Shown: positions 1-9,205 of the stretch, in pieces
Numbering within the stretch: the first letter of the stretch is position 1
Layout: every line of letters starts with the position of its first letter
Made by a program: the position numbers and the translations under genes
Notes under the pieces: generated by a model
Seen by the model: only the letters and a program-made list of their open reading frames with translations
Databases searched by the model: none
Told to the model about the DNA's origin: nothing
Assembly: GCF_029910235.1 (NCBI RefSeq)
Contig: NZ_CP112874.1
Coordinates: 1,798,001 to 1,862,000 of the forward strand
Length of the DNA stretch: 64,000 bases
Origin: Pseudanabaena galeata CCNP1313
GTDB taxonomy: Bacteria > Cyanobacteriota > Cyanobacteriia > Pseudanabaenales > Pseudanabaenaceae
Reading direction: 5' to 3'

Positions 1-527
1 GGAATCACTTCACGGGCAATAAAAGGCATACTTACAAAGATGGTCGCCAACAGCATTCCTGGGAAGGCAAATACAATTTTGATGTTGTTTGCTTCTAGAA
101 ATGATCCGAACCAACCAATGCGACCGTATAGCAAAACGATCATTAAACCTGCAACTACTGGAGAAATCGAGAAAGGCAGGTCAATAATGCTAAGTAATAG
201 TGCTTTCCCAGGGAACTTATTGCGGGCGATCGCCCAAGCGGCACTCAAGCCAAAAATAGTATTTAACGGCAAAGCGATCGCCGCTAATAGAGCCGTTAAC
301 TTAATCGCTTCCAGCAAATCGTCACGCTTAAAAGCCTCGATAAGCGGGGTTAGCCCCTTAGAAAAGGCCTGCACAAATACATTGATGGCGGGAATGAACA
401 GCACTAATCCTAGATAGAGAAAGGCGATCGTAATTAAAATCGCAGGAGCTAAGCTTTTTTTGCGTTTACTTTTTGATTCAGGCGCACTTTGAGGATAGTT
501 ACTGACTGAGGGATTGAGATTAGCCAT
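1..527 (-). CDS. cysW: Sulfate ABC transporter permease CysW (3' end outside window)
   Basis: Inner-membrane permease subunit of the CysTWA-Sbp sulfate/thiosulfate importer. Read on the minus strand from ATG at 527-525, it begins MANLNPSVSN and continues through hydrophobic segments into the permease core, with the ABC-permease stretches IDLPFSISPVVAGLM and SMPFIAREVI near the window edge. The reading frame is still open at base 1, so the C-terminus, and presumably cysA after it, lies outside. The start overlaps the cysT stop by 8 bases (ATGGCTAA), which suggests translational coupling. Strong family match; the only uncertainty is the missing end. Confidence 0.93.
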   Translation of the reverse strand, partial: MANLNPSVSNYPQSAPESKSKRKKSLAPAILITIAFLYLGLVLFIPAINVFVQAFSKGLTPLIEAFKRDDLLEAIKLTALLAAIALPLNTIFGLSAAWAIARNKFPGKALLLSIIDLPFSISPVVAGLMIVLLYGRIGWFGSFLEANNIKIVFAFPGMLLATIFVSMPFIAREVI

Positions 528-1377
528 ACTTTTTGCTCCATGCTTGTAATAAATTGATTGCAAGTAGGCTCACAAAGGAAATCGCCAACATCACCACACC
601 GATCACGGTTGCGCCTACATAGTCATATTGCTCTAATCTTTGAAAGATCAAAATCGGTGTAATCAAGTCCTTAAATGGAGTATTGGAAGCAATAATTACG
701 GTGGAGCCATACTCACCGACAGCTCGGGAAAAGCCAAGGGCAACCCCTGTCAAGATCGAAGGCGCAAGCGGTGGCAAAATCACTTTCGTAAAAGTCTGGA
801 TTTGGGAAGCTCCCAATGACCAAGCGGCTTCTTCAATTTCCTTTTCTAAATCCGTGAGTACAGGTTGCACGGTGCGAACAATGAACGGCAAAGAGATAAA
901 GGTCATCGCCACAAATACACCAATGCGACTAAAGGCAACTTTGATACCTAAAGGAGCAAGGAGAGAACCTAGCCAACCATTGTCACTGTAAACCGTAGCT
1001 AGGGTCAGTCCAGCTACGGCGGTGGGCAAGGCAAAGGGCAGATCAACGATCGCTTCGAGGAAGCGCTTGCCAAAGAAGTCGTAACGTACAATCACCCATG
1101 CAATTAATGTGCCGAAAATACCATTAATGGCGGCGGCGGCAAAGGCAGTCACAAAGGTGATTTCGTAACTAGAGAGGGCAAGGGGAGATGTGGCTGTTTT
1201 CCAGAAATTCTCGAAGGGTTCGCTCGCCGCCTTGGTGATCAATGCGATGATCGGCAATATTAGGAGAAATAGAAGATAGGTAAAGGTAATTACCCATGTC
1301 CAAGGAATTTTGGAGATCAGTTTGAGAATAGGGTTAGTTTTTTTCCTATGCTCACTCGATGAAGTTGCCACTACCAT
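520..1377 (-). CDS. cysT: Sulfate ABC transporter permease CysT (CysU)
   Basis: Partner permease of CysW in sulfate import across the cytoplasmic membrane. It is 285 residues, normal for the family, with about six membrane segments. The permease signature region is seen as EEAAWSLGASQIQTFTKVILP near residue 185, and the conserved IVDLPFALPTAVAGLTL segment lies near residue 110. It sits 69 bases downstream of sbpA and overlaps cysW by 8 bases, so sbpA-cysT-cysW form one operon. Confusion with a molybdate permease is unlikely because of the adjacent SbpA and CysW. Confidence 0.95.
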   Translation of the reverse strand: MVVATSSSEHRKKTNPILKLISKIPWTWVITFTYLLFLLILPIIALITKAASEPFENFWKTATSPLALSSYEITFVTAFAAAAINGIFGTLIAWVIVRYDFFGKRFLEAIVDLPFALPTAVAGLTLATVYSDNGWLGSLLAPLGIKVAFSRIGVFVAMTFISLPFIVRTVQPVLTDLEKEIEEAAWSLGASQIQTFTKVILPPLAPSILTGVALGFSRAVGEYGSTVIIASNTPFKDLITPILIFQRLEQYDYVGATVIGVVMLAISFVSLLAINLLQAWSKKYG

Positions 1378-1446
1378 ATTTTTTGATGTTTAAAATGCGA
1401 AAGCAAGATATGAGAACAAGGGGCTTAAGCCCCTTGTCTGAGGTGA

Positions 1447-2616
1447 TTAACGTTTAATTTTGGCTTGAATTTGGTCAAAAGCTGCACCATCAGCAAAAAA
1501 CTTCTTATTGATCGCATCCCAGCCGCCAAGATCCTTGACGGTTGACAGATTTTTGACCACAGGATAAAGATCCGCAAATTGCTTTTCCTTGGCTACAGTT
1601 TCATCGACAGGTCGAAAGCCAACCTTGGCAAATTCAGTTTGAGCTTCTGGGGAATATAGGAATTTCACAAAGGCTTCGGCAACTTCTTTCGTACCATGCT
1701 TAGCCACATTCTTATCAACAACTGCGATCGGGTTATCGATTGAGAAATTAACTTCGGGAATTACATAATTAGTCTTAATTCCTCTTTGTGAGGCAAGAAT
1801 AATTTCATTCTCATAGTTAATCAGTGCGTCACCTTGCCCCTGCTTAAAGAATGCATCGGTAGCTTCTCTGGCATCTTTAGTCAAAATCGGTACATTGGTA
1901 TAAACCCTAGTTAGAGCTTCTAGAGCCTTTTCATCGCTACCACCCTTTTTAAAAGCGGCATTCCAGAGCGCTAAGAAGTTCCAACGGGCTACACCTGATG
2001 TCTTAGGATCAGCCGTAATTAGGCTAACGCCATCTTTCTCTAGATCTGACCAATCTTTTATGTTTTTAGGATTGCCATCGCGAGTCACAATCACAGGCAC
2101 AGACTTAGAAACTATGCTGTCATTGGGGTATTCCTGTTCCCAACCCTTATCAATTAGTCCTGCCTTTTCGATTTTACTAGTATCAGCCGCCAGCGCAAGA
2201 TGGACGATATCCGCTTCTAGACCATCGATAATTGCACGAGTTTGGGAGCCTGAGCCACCATAGCTTTGTCTAAAGATAACTTTTTGGTTTTGTTCTTTTT
2301 GCCACTTCTCGACAAATTTAGGAATAATTGCTTCGTGCGCTTGTTTGGTGACGGCAAAGGATACCAGAGTTAGCTCAACATCCTTCTTGGGTGCGCCTGC
2401 GGATGTGTTTACCTGACTACCTGTGTTAGGAGTTTCTGTGGTGGCGGTGCAAGCTGTCATGGTGAAGCTGATAAGTGCACCTGCGAGAAAAAAGGCAATA
2501 AATTTACGTCCAAACTGACGGTTGAATATATTGCTGAATGTATTGCTGACTAGACTAGCGATCGCTTGCATTGCCGATTTGGACTTACCCAAAGGCTGCC
2601 GATACCTTGAACTCAT
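1447..2616 (-). CDS. sbpA: Sulfate-binding lipoprotein SbpA
   Basis: Substrate-binding component of the sulfate importer. The 389-residue protein has a long N-terminal extension of about 40 residues, a hydrophobic stretch FIAFFLAGALISF and a lipobox-like MTAC, so it is probably a lipid-anchored periplasmic protein. The mature part has the family landmarks QSYGGSGSQTRAIIDG, LITADPKTSGVARWNF and ALINYENEI. The ATG at 2616-2614 is preceded by GGAG at a good distance, supporting the long form; a shorter start at the second Met (residue 16) is possible. It is the first gene of the cysT/cysW operon, as in other cyanobacteria. Confidence 0.94.
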   Translation of the reverse strand: MSSRYRQPLGKSKSAMQAIASLVSNTFSNIFNRQFGRKFIAFFLAGALISFTMTACTATTETPNTGSQVNTSAGAPKKDVELTLVSFAVTKQAHEAIIPKFVEKWQKEQNQKVIFRQSYGGSGSQTRAIIDGLEADIVHLALAADTSKIEKAGLIDKGWEQEYPNDSIVSKSVPVIVTRDGNPKNIKDWSDLEKDGVSLITADPKTSGVARWNFLALWNAAFKKGGSDEKALEALTRVYTNVPILTKDAREATDAFFKQGQGDALINYENEIILASQRGIKTNYVIPEVNFSIDNPIAVVDKNVAKHGTKEVAEAFVKFLYSPEAQTEFAKVGFRPVDETVAKEKQFADLYPVVKNLSTVKDLGGWDAINKKFFADGAAFDQIQAKIKR

Positions 2617-3467
2617 ATGCTTGTATCTCCAAATTTTAATCTACGATATCTCAGTGGGGTTACCGTATTTAAAATTACCATACAACATTTTTGAGCTAAT
2701 GTCCAACCAAAATCTACGGTTTATTAATGGGGTATTTGGAGATTGCTTAGGGTTGATATAGCAATCCTAAATAGGTTGTGAGAGTGCGCCCCTTCGGGGC
2801 GCACTCTCACAACCCTCAAAATCTTACGACTCATTTAGTGTAGAAAGTGATTTTGACTAGCTTGGAAAGAAGCGTACATTAAGTAAAGATGGCGCTTATT
2901 GTAAACACTTTTTACATCAATTCAAAACCTTAGGCTATATCTAACTATAAGGTGGCTAAACACTATAATTCTGATTTAGTAAGGTGGTCTCTTTTATATT
3001 TATGTCATCGAAATAATGATTTTGTAATGATTTTTATTGATAGGGTCTAATGAAGCCAATTAAGCCTTTTGTCCAGAAATTATTCAACTCAGATTTAGAG
3101 GTTAATGTCAAAGTATCGCAACAATCCTAGTGGAGTTTTGTACCTTTTAACTAAATATTGAGAAGTTTATATAAGCTATGGGGACAGGTTTAAAAAACTT
3201 AAAAGCCTTATAAAAGAAGCTTTTATCGAGATTTTAATTGGTTGGTAAAAGCTATATATCATTGTATAAGGTTGAAATATTACGGAAATCTAAAGCCTAG
3301 TTAGATGCTCAATGTGAACAGAATGACTAACACTTATCTAAGTATAAAAGTTTAATACAAATCCTTTATAACCGAAAGATTTTTGTCTTATGTAAATTGC
3401 CCTACAGGTTGTTAGGTGGCTCAGAACTTATTGTCAGAAAATCTCAAAATATATTGGTGTTGTAACT
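2617..3467. other. Intergenic region between divergent sbpA and the CnfR-like gene
   Basis: About 850 AT-rich bases without a supported gene. It should contain the divergent promoters of sbpA (leftward) and the regulator gene (rightward). The only clear structure is the palindromic repeat at 2757-2838. A 27-codon frame around 3050-3130 has no supporting feature. Confidence 0.6.
2757..2838 (-). repeat. Palindromic MITE-like repeat, copy 1
   Basis: Contains a near-perfect 39-bp palindrome whose core reads GTGCGCCCCTTCGGGGCGCA, flanked by GCAATCCTAAATAGG on the left and a TCTTACGACTCATTTAG tail on the right. The same element lies in opposite orientation at 9821-9914, where both ends carry a CTATAGC-type inverted repeat. 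The right end here is degraded. Confidence 0.8.
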
Positions 3468-5102
3468 ATGGCCTATAAGATATCTAGCGATTGTGTAGCC
3501 TGTTTTTCTTGCATATCTATTTGTCCCGTAGGAGCAATCTCGATTCAGCAAGGTAATTACTGGATTGATCCTGCCATTTGCAATAACTGTGAAGGGTATG
3601 CACCTGAACCTTTATGTGTTAATACCTGTGATGTTGGCGCTTCACTTCCTTTACAGACCAAAAAAGGTCGAGTGAAATCCATCGACAATCCCTTATTAAT
3701 TAGTCCTAGTTTATTTGCTAATGGCGTTAGCGCTCCCTTCGCCTCAGCGATCGCGATTTGGGAGACTTGCAATTTACTTGCTCAAAGGCGATCGCTCCCT
3801 TGGACGTTAGACGAAAATGGGACTTTAGTATATGAAAGATCGGTTAATCAGGGCAAAGGAAAGATTGCTTTACGGCTCAATAACATTATTAATTTTAGTT
3901 ATCCGCGATCGCATTTAGAATCCCAAACGATCCTTGCTTCCGATACGTTAGATATTCGGGCAGCTTGTATGCATTTGCTCTATGCCGCCTATGCTACTAC
4001 TCTTGAAAAACCTTGGGAGCAAGAATTTAGCATTACTGATAGTCAAATTGAGGAATATCTAGGCTTAGATAAACGCAAGGATTTGTCTAAGTCAACGAAG
4101 TTAAATCTGATTAAAACACTTGCCATGCAGCCTTGCTGGGTTACGGCTCAAATTGACTGGCCAAAGCAAGGAAAAGTAGAAGCATTCTCTATCTCAGAAA
4201 GTCCACTCTGGAATTTATTAGAAATCGTGCATCACTTCCATGAAGACGAAGAAGGGTGTAAACACCTGATTGGTATAACTTTTAGAATAAAAGCAGGAGA
4301 TTGGGCGCAATATTTTCTGAACAAGAAAGAATGTCATGCAGGTAGAGCTTTTTATCAATATAGTCAATTACCCAAATCGCTACTTGGTGCGATTATGAGT
4401 ATTTGGCAGCAGCATGAAGGAGCGGCGCGAATGTTGCTATGGTTGTTATTTAAAACTCGGATGGGAGAACAGCAGAGGATCATGGTCATGACCTTAATGC
4501 GCGTCGCCTATGGTGAAGATCGGGTTAATCATGCCATTAACCAAAGAGATGAACGAAAAAGACTGCTGAGAATGTTTGAGAGTGATCTAGAAGTGGTAAA
4601 CCGCTATGGGCTTAAACCTGTCTTCGATCCTGTGACGTATCCATTAGAGATTCAGCCGCTCTGGTCAAAACTAGAGGATATTCCTGATGATGCGGAATCA
4701 GCGCTTGAATTTTGGATTAATGATGGCAGTTGCAACTTAAGGGTTACGGATATCGGTCCCCGTGGTAAGTGGCAAATGTTAATCAATGCCAGAATTTTAT
4801 CCTTTGATTTAGTTGCTGATTGGGAACAACCTGCGGAACTATCACGCAAAAAACGCAAATTTGAGCGATCGCAAGGTCAGTGTACTAAGCAGAATAACTC
4901 TAGCAAAAAAATTCAAGTAGCTAGTCAGTCATCACTTTCAGGCGAACAGATTGCGACAATGCGTAAAAATCTACAAATTAGTCAGCGTACTTTAGCTGAG
5001 AAAATAGGCAAAAGTCAAAGTTGGATTCGTGATGTGGAGAATGGTCGTTTTCAAGCTAAGCAGAGTGAACAACAATTAATCCGTCAAGCATTAGGAATAT
5101 AA
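3468..5102 (+). CDS. CnfR/PatB-like transcription activator (bacterial ferredoxin plus HTH)
   Basis: 544 residues with an N-terminal 2[4Fe-4S] ferredoxin domain: C9-x2-C12-x2-C15-x3-C19-P, then C38-x2-C41-x8-C50-x3-C54. A long middle region without recognisable motifs follows (about 80-485), then a C-terminal XRE-type helix-turn-helix (about 490-540, with ISQRTLAEKIGKSQSWIRDVENG). This architecture and length match cyanobacterial PatB/CnfR, the low-oxygen activator of nif genes in Leptolyngbya and of heterocyst functions in Anabaena. No nif gene is nearby, so the target is not shown by context. The redox or oxygen-sensing role is inferred from the family. Confidence 0.85.
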   Translation: MAYKISSDCVACFSCISICPVGAISIQQGNYWIDPAICNNCEGYAPEPLCVNTCDVGASLPLQTKKGRVKSIDNPLLISPSLFANGVSAPFASAIAIWETCNLLAQRRSLPWTLDENGTLVYERSVNQGKGKIALRLNNIINFSYPRSHLESQTILASDTLDIRAACMHLLYAAYATTLEKPWEQEFSITDSQIEEYLGLDKRKDLSKSTKLNLIKTLAMQPCWVTAQIDWPKQGKVEAFSISESPLWNLLEIVHHFHEDEEGCKHLIGITFRIKAGDWAQYFLNKKECHAGRAFYQYSQLPKSLLGAIMSIWQQHEGAARMLLWLLFKTRMGEQQRIMVMTLMRVAYGEDRVNHAINQRDERKRLLRMFESDLEVVNRYGLKPVFDPVTYPLEIQPLWSKLEDIPDDAESALEFWINDGSCNLRVTDIGPRGKWQMLINARILSFDLVADWEQPAELSRKKRKFERSQGQCTKQNNSSKKIQVASQSSLSGEQIATMRKNLQISQRTLAEKIGKSQSWIRDVENGRFQAKQSEQQLIRQALGI

Positions 5103-5110
5103 AAGTTGGG

Positions 5111-5132
5111 TTCCAATTCCAATTCCAATTCT
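5111..5132. repeat. Short tandem repeat
   Basis: Three and a half copies of the hexamer TTCCAA directly after the CnfR-like gene. This resembles cyanobacterial short tandemly repeated repetitive sequences; no function is evident. Confidence 0.6.
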
Positions 5133-5294
5133 ACTCTCTTTCCACTCAGCGATCGATTGTCATACGATCTTTTGCTGCTTTAAGGCGATCGCCTTACCAA
5201 TTCGTGAGGATGAATATTGGCGATGCTAACGATGCTAAAGGCGCGATCAAATCGCAAATATGACTATCTTTAGTAATGGAGATAATCTCTATCT

Positions 5295-5897
5295 CTAGTT
5301 TTTAGATTGCTTATATTTCCAGATAATACCTGAAAGTGCATTGGTGAGAATATGAGCAACGATCGCTGACAACAGATTACCTGTATACATCGTGACTGCA
5401 CCAAGCATCATGCCGACGGCGATCGCCCAAACCGTATATGACAAATGCTTAGTACTTGCCATATGCAAGGCTCCAAATACAACACTGGTAATAATCAATG
5501 CAATCCCATTCATGCCGAGTGCTGGCAGAGCCACGCCCCGAAATAGCATTTCTTCGCTTAATCCAGGTAACAATCCTAGCCAAATTAGATCGATTGGTTC
5601 TAAGGGTTTAAGTACCATTTCTAGATATTCTTGAGCCGCAATACGGTAACTTTCCCATATTTCATAAATTAAACTACTAAGTAGAGCTACACCTATCCCT
5701 ATTCCTGCACCGATCGCGGCATGTTCGGGTTGCCAATTTAAAGGAACCATAGGAATACCCGTTAAGTAAACCCAACCCTTGGAGATTCCCAAAAAGATGA
5801 TCGCGGTTACTGCCATCGCAATCAGTACCTGAGATCGCGATAGAGTTTGATCTTTTTTGTCGGGAGTTGGTTGAGGTGCTTGTGAAAATAGAGACAT
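5295..5897 (-). CDS. CPBP family intramembrane metalloprotease
   Basis: 200-residue polytopic membrane protein of the CPBP (CAAX protease and bacteriocin-processing, Abi) family. The diagnostic motifs are visible: SEEMLFRG at about residues 113-120 (glutamate pair plus Arg) and FGALHMASTKH at about 140-150 (metal-binding His), then an SAIVAHILTNAL segment near the C-terminus supplying the third motif. There are hydrophobic segments at about 25-45, 60-78, 104-112, 130-140 and 158-180. It is followed downstream by the HTH gene on the other strand, and the cystine lyase lies 33 bases upstream on the same strand. The substrate is unknown. Confidence 0.85.
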   Translation of the reverse strand: MSLFSQAPQPTPDKKDQTLSRSQVLIAMAVTAIIFLGISKGWVYLTGIPMVPLNWQPEHAAIGAGIGIGVALLSSLIYEIWESYRIAAQEYLEMVLKPLEPIDLIWLGLLPGLSEEMLFRGVALPALGMNGIALIITSVVFGALHMASTKHLSYTVWAIAVGMMLGAVTMYTGNLLSAIVAHILTNALSGIIWKYKQSKN

Positions 5898-5930
5898 GGT
5901 AGAGACTTGGTGGATTTAGGGAAGAGAATT

Positions 5931-7223
5931 TTAATCAATAGTTGCAAAGACAGAAATCAGACGTTCTATATCAGCAATTGAAGTCAAATAATGAACTGAA
6001 GCCCTTAAACAATCAGGATCGGTAAGCGCACGAATCAAGATTTGATGTTCTGATTCTAAGTGTTTGGCAATTAAAGCATGGGATTTATTGGCGATCGCAC
6101 TCGGAGATGATCTTGAGATTAGTTCCTGATTAACTTTAAAGGAGATGAGTCCTGACTCTGGAGGTAGTTGCCTTATGCAATCAATATGGGGTAAAGCATC
6201 TAGTTGTTCCCAGACAATTTTACTTAATTGACAAATGCGCTGATAGCGTTGCAGTTGCGTTCCCCAACTATTTGCATGGGCGATCGCAATTCGCATTGCT
6301 TCATAAAGAGCATAGGTTGAGCTAGCAACCTCAAACTTTGCCCCATCTTGTCGCCACTGCACAATTGGATTGTGGCTAGTGGGATATTTGCCTATGAGTC
6401 CACGCCAACCTACAAATACTGGCTCGATCGCCTCAAAAATCTCAGGGCGAATATACAAACCTCCCAATCCGAGGGGCGCACACCACCATTTATGACAGGT
6501 AAATGCATAAAAATCCGCCTCAGTCTCGGCAAGATTGAGCGACAGCACTCCCACGGACTGCGCGGCATCAACGGCAACTAATACATGACGATCATGGCAA
6601 GCCTTAGCGATCGCTTTCAGTGGCAAAACTTGTCCCGTATTCCAGCAAATATGGCTGAGCATCACCATCCGCGTTTGAGGTTGCAAATGCTGTACTAATA
6701 ATTCCACAACGGTTTCACTATCTTTACCTTCAGCGCTAGCATTGCGATTATTAGTCAAGGGGAAATAGTCAATTTCAATGCCAAAGCGTTTCTGAATTTG
6801 GATAGCAGCCGCAATAATTCCGGGGTGTTCGCAGTCTGAGAGCAATAAGCGATCGCCTTGCTGCCAATCCACAGACCACAGAGCAATATTGCAACCAACA
6901 GTTGTATTTTCAGTGAGTGTAATCGTGGTGGGGCTAACTTGAAATTCTTGGGCGATCGCTGTTTTCGTTGCATTATATTCAGCGACCATCCAATCTCCAG
7001 CCGCATTAGAGAAGCTACCCAGTGACTCGATATGACGAAAGTTTTTATTGATCGCATCTAGGGCATCTCCACACATAACCCCCTGACCGCCATAGTTAAA
7101 GTAAGTACGATTTTCAACGCCTAAAGCAGGAAAATGCGATCTATGCACGAATGGGTCTTCTTTGCGATCGCGCTCCAAATTGTCAGAATCCAAACTATCA
7201 GAAAGTCCTGCTGAAGAAATCAA
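5931..7223 (-). CDS. Class V aminotransferase fold protein, L-cysteine/cystine C-S lyase-like
   Basis: PLP enzyme of about 430 residues. Motifs include TYFNYGGQG near the N-terminus, SDCEHPGIIAAA, VAVDAAQSVGVLSLN (PLP-binding Asp) and AFTCHKWWCAPLGLGGLY with the Schiff-base Lys. The order and wording of these blocks match Synechocystis C-DES, a cystine C-S lyase that releases persulfide for iron-sulfur cluster assembly, more than IscS/SufS desulfurases. No ATG is available: an AGGAG lies in front of TTG codons at 7229 and 7223, and TTG at 7223 has the better spacing. A general cysteine-desulfurase-like role is the alternative. Confidence 0.82.
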   Translation of the reverse strand: MISSAGLSDSLDSDNLERDRKEDPFVHRSHFPALGVENRTYFNYGGQGVMCGDALDAINKNFRHIESLGSFSNAAGDWMVAEYNATKTAIAQEFQVSPTTITLTENTTVGCNIALWSVDWQQGDRLLLSDCEHPGIIAAAIQIQKRFGIEIDYFPLTNNRNASAEGKDSETVVELLVQHLQPQTRMVMLSHICWNTGQVLPLKAIAKACHDRHVLVAVDAAQSVGVLSLNLAETEADFYAFTCHKWWCAPLGLGGLYIRPEIFEAIEPVFVGWRGLIGKYPTSHNPIVQWRQDGAKFEVASSTYALYEAMRIAIAHANSWGTQLQRYQRICQLSKIVWEQLDALPHIDCIRQLPPESGLISFKVNQELISRSSPSAIANKSHALIAKHLESEHQILIRALTDPDCLRASVHYLTSIADIERLISVFATID

Positions 7224-7292
7224 AACCAACTCCTACAAAATATTCAGCTATTACCTATTCTATAGCTATAGCCACCTGTATCAGGATAAATC

Positions 7293-7347
7293 AAAACCCA
7301 AATAGTGTGAGGCGGCGCTTTGCGCCGCCTCACACTATTTGGGTTTT
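7293..7347. repeat. Long perfect hairpin repeat (AAAACCCA family)
   Basis: 55-bp palindrome: AAAACCCAAATAGTGTGAGG, core GCGGCGC, then the exact mirror ending TGGGTTTT. It lies between the lyase gene and the Uma2 pseudogene. A copy with nearly the same arms is at 59142-59196. Confidence 0.85.
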
Positions 7348-7481
7348 GAACAGCAGTTACTGATCAAGCAAACCAAGAGTTTTTTTAAAAGTGTTGGTTT
7401 GGGTGTAAGCGCAAAGCGCTATAGCGATCATGCTCGGCTGTGGCGCTAGAATATCAATGTTGTCTTTCAGTTACAACTCCA

Positions 7482-8068
7482 ATGATTGCCACCATTCAGC
7501 GCCATTACAGTCTTGATGAATATCGAGCGATCGCCGATACCTCTGAAGAAAAATGTGAATACCACGATGGAGAAATTATTGCAATGACTGGTGGAACTGT
7601 TAAACATAGCCGTATTAGTCGAAATATACTCAGTCTTCTAGATACTAAGCTGAAAATACGAACTTTGAAGCCATTAACAATGACTTACGGCTATGGATTC
7701 CTGATTATCGGCGTGGCGTATACCCAGATGCGATGGTTTTTGATGGGGCTTTACAATTTAACGGCGAGTCCCAAGGGGATGCGTCCCGCCGCGAGGATGA
7801 AGTTTTAAATCCTGTTCTAATTGTAGAAGTGCTTTCGCCATCGACGGAGGAATACGATCGCACAGATAAGTTTCGGATGTATCGGTCTATTCCTAGTTTC
7901 TGTGAATATCTCTTAATTCGCCAAAATAAAGTTTTTGTAGAACGCTACAGCAAGCAAGGAGACATTTGGACTTATAGCGATTTTGATAGTTTAGATCAGT
8001 CGATTTTACTGGAGTCTATAAGTATTGAAATAGCGATCGCGGAAATTTATCGTAACATTGAATTTTGA
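7482..8068 (+). pseudogene. Uma2 family (DUF820) restriction-endonuclease-fold protein, frameshifted
   Basis: The N-terminal half (MIATIQRHYSLDEYRAIAD, YHDGEIIAMTGGT) and the C-terminal half (DLRLWIPDYRRGVYPDAMVF, VLNPVLIVEVLSPSTEEYDR) of one Uma2 protein are in different frames. Shifting frame at about 7651 joins LLDTKL directly to ENTNFEAINNDLRLW, as expected for the family, so a single base has been lost there. The PD-(D/E)XK-like core residues (PDAMV, IVEVLS) remain. Uma2 proteins are abundant, biochemically uncharacterised cyanobacterial genes. The alternative is a sequencing error at that position. Confidence 0.85.
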
Positions 8069-8109
8069 AATAACTTCTGACGACATACAATGCAAAATTA
8101 TGAGAAAAG

Positions 8110-8397
8110 ATGCACGTAATTAGCAGAAAAGTTTTACGTCAGTTCTGGGAAAAGTACCCTGATAGCCAGATCCCATTGATGAGATGGTTTAAGATTATGG
8201 ATAGAGAGAGTTTTAGCAATTTTGCTAGTTTACGTTCTGTTTTTCCTAGCGTGGATCAAGTCGGTGATTTAACGGTTTTTAATATTGGTGGCAATAAGTA
8301 CCGCTTAATCGCCTCAGTTCATTTTAATCGTGACAAAATTTATATTCGTCATGTATTAACACATCTAGAGTATGACAAAGGAGGATGGAAAAAATGA
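8110..8397 (+). CDS. higB: HigB-family toxin (mRNA interferase)
   Basis: 95 residues matching the HigB toxin family: MHVISRKVLRQFWEKYPDSQ at the N-terminus, VFNIGGNKYRLIASVHFN in the middle and IRHVLTHLEYDKG at the end. HigB toxins cleave mRNA in a ribosome-dependent way. The toxin gene precedes the antitoxin gene, the inverted order typical for higBA, and overlaps it by four bases (ATGA). No disruption is visible. Confidence 0.9.
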   Translation: MHVISRKVLRQFWEKYPDSQIPLMRWFKIMDRESFSNFASLRSVFPSVDQVGDLTVFNIGGNKYRLIASVHFNRDKIYIRHVLTHLEYDKGGWKK

Positions 8398-8792
8398 GCT
8401 TACTTACAAAAGATGTGCGGATGTCTTGGGGCGTTATTCGTCCGCTTTTTTCAATTCGTAATGAAAGTGAGTACGATCGCGCTATTGAGAGATTAAATGC
8501 GTTGATTGATGAAGTGGGTACAGATGAAGAAAATCCTCTTTACGAACTATTAGATACTTTGGGGATTGTAATTCATACATACGAAGAAAAAAATCATGCC
8601 ATACCTGAAAGTAATGGCGTTCAGATGATGCAGTTTTTGATGGAAGAACATCAATTAGGTTTAGCAGATTTACCAGACCTTGGTACACCAGAAATGATTT
8701 TGGCAATACTTAATGGTCAGCAGGATCTGACTGTAAAGCATCTAAAGTCTCTATCGACAAGATTTCAGGTATCACCTGCAATTTTTATTTAG
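8394..8792 (+). CDS. higA: HigA-family antitoxin
   Basis: Antitoxin partner of HigB with a C-terminal XRE-like helix-turn-helix (LGTPEMILAILNGQQDLTVK followed by HLKSLSTRFQVSPAIFI). The start at 8394 is chosen over 8385 because it gives the ATGA overlap with higB and places AAGGAGG seven to nine bases upstream; at 8385 the Shine-Dalgarno sequence would abut the ATG. It should bind the operon promoter together with HigB. It is 132 residues, normal for this HigA subgroup. Confidence 0.9.
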   Translation: MSLLTKDVRMSWGVIRPLFSIRNESEYDRAIERLNALIDEVGTDEENPLYELLDTLGIVIHTYEEKNHAIPESNGVQMMQFLMEEHQLGLADLPDLGTPEMILAILNGQQDLTVKHLKSLSTRFQVSPAIFI

Positions 8793-8869
8793 CTAGATTA
8801 CTTTTACCAAACTCTATGAACGCAATCAAATGTAGAGCCATAGTCAAAAATGGCAGGTGCGTTTAGTGC

Positions 8870-9205
8870 TTAAACTAGTGCAAATTCTGTAAACTGTCGT
8901 AAGTTGGGGGCTTGGTAAGCTAACACAATACTTTGCTTTGGGATGCCTTTATCTACTAGTAAATTGGCAATACCTACTTCAGTTCCATCGCTTTGAATCC
9001 AGATTTTATCACCCTTAAGATCGATATGAATTAGGGAACCATAAATGCGGCGTTTTTTGTTCCAGCCAGTGCATACCAATTGATAGCGATCGCGCTGATG
9101 ATCAAAAATCAACTCCATTTCAACCTCACCATAGGCAGGTTGATGGCTACTATATTCCGTAAGAATTTGCTGCACTATATCTCGATAGGTTTCTAGGGAT
9201 ACCAT
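8870..9205 (-). CDS. xisI: XisI-like fdxN element excision controlling factor
   Basis: 111 residues, the usual XisI length, with YRDIVQQILTEYSSHQP at the N-terminus, a central LIFDHQRDRYQLVCTGWN and a GTEVGIANLLVDKGIPKQSIVLAY C-terminal block. In Anabaena XisH and XisI are needed for fdxN element excision, but cyanobacteria carry many xisHI pairs without such an element. It overlaps the xisH reading frame by 13 bases. Its sequence looks intact although its partner xisH carries a stop codon. Confidence 0.88.
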   Translation of the reverse strand: MVSLETYRDIVQQILTEYSSHQPAYGEVEMELIFDHQRDRYQLVCTGWNKKRRIYGSLIHIDLKGDKIWIQSDGTEVGIANLLVDKGIPKQSIVLAYQAPNLRQFTEFALV

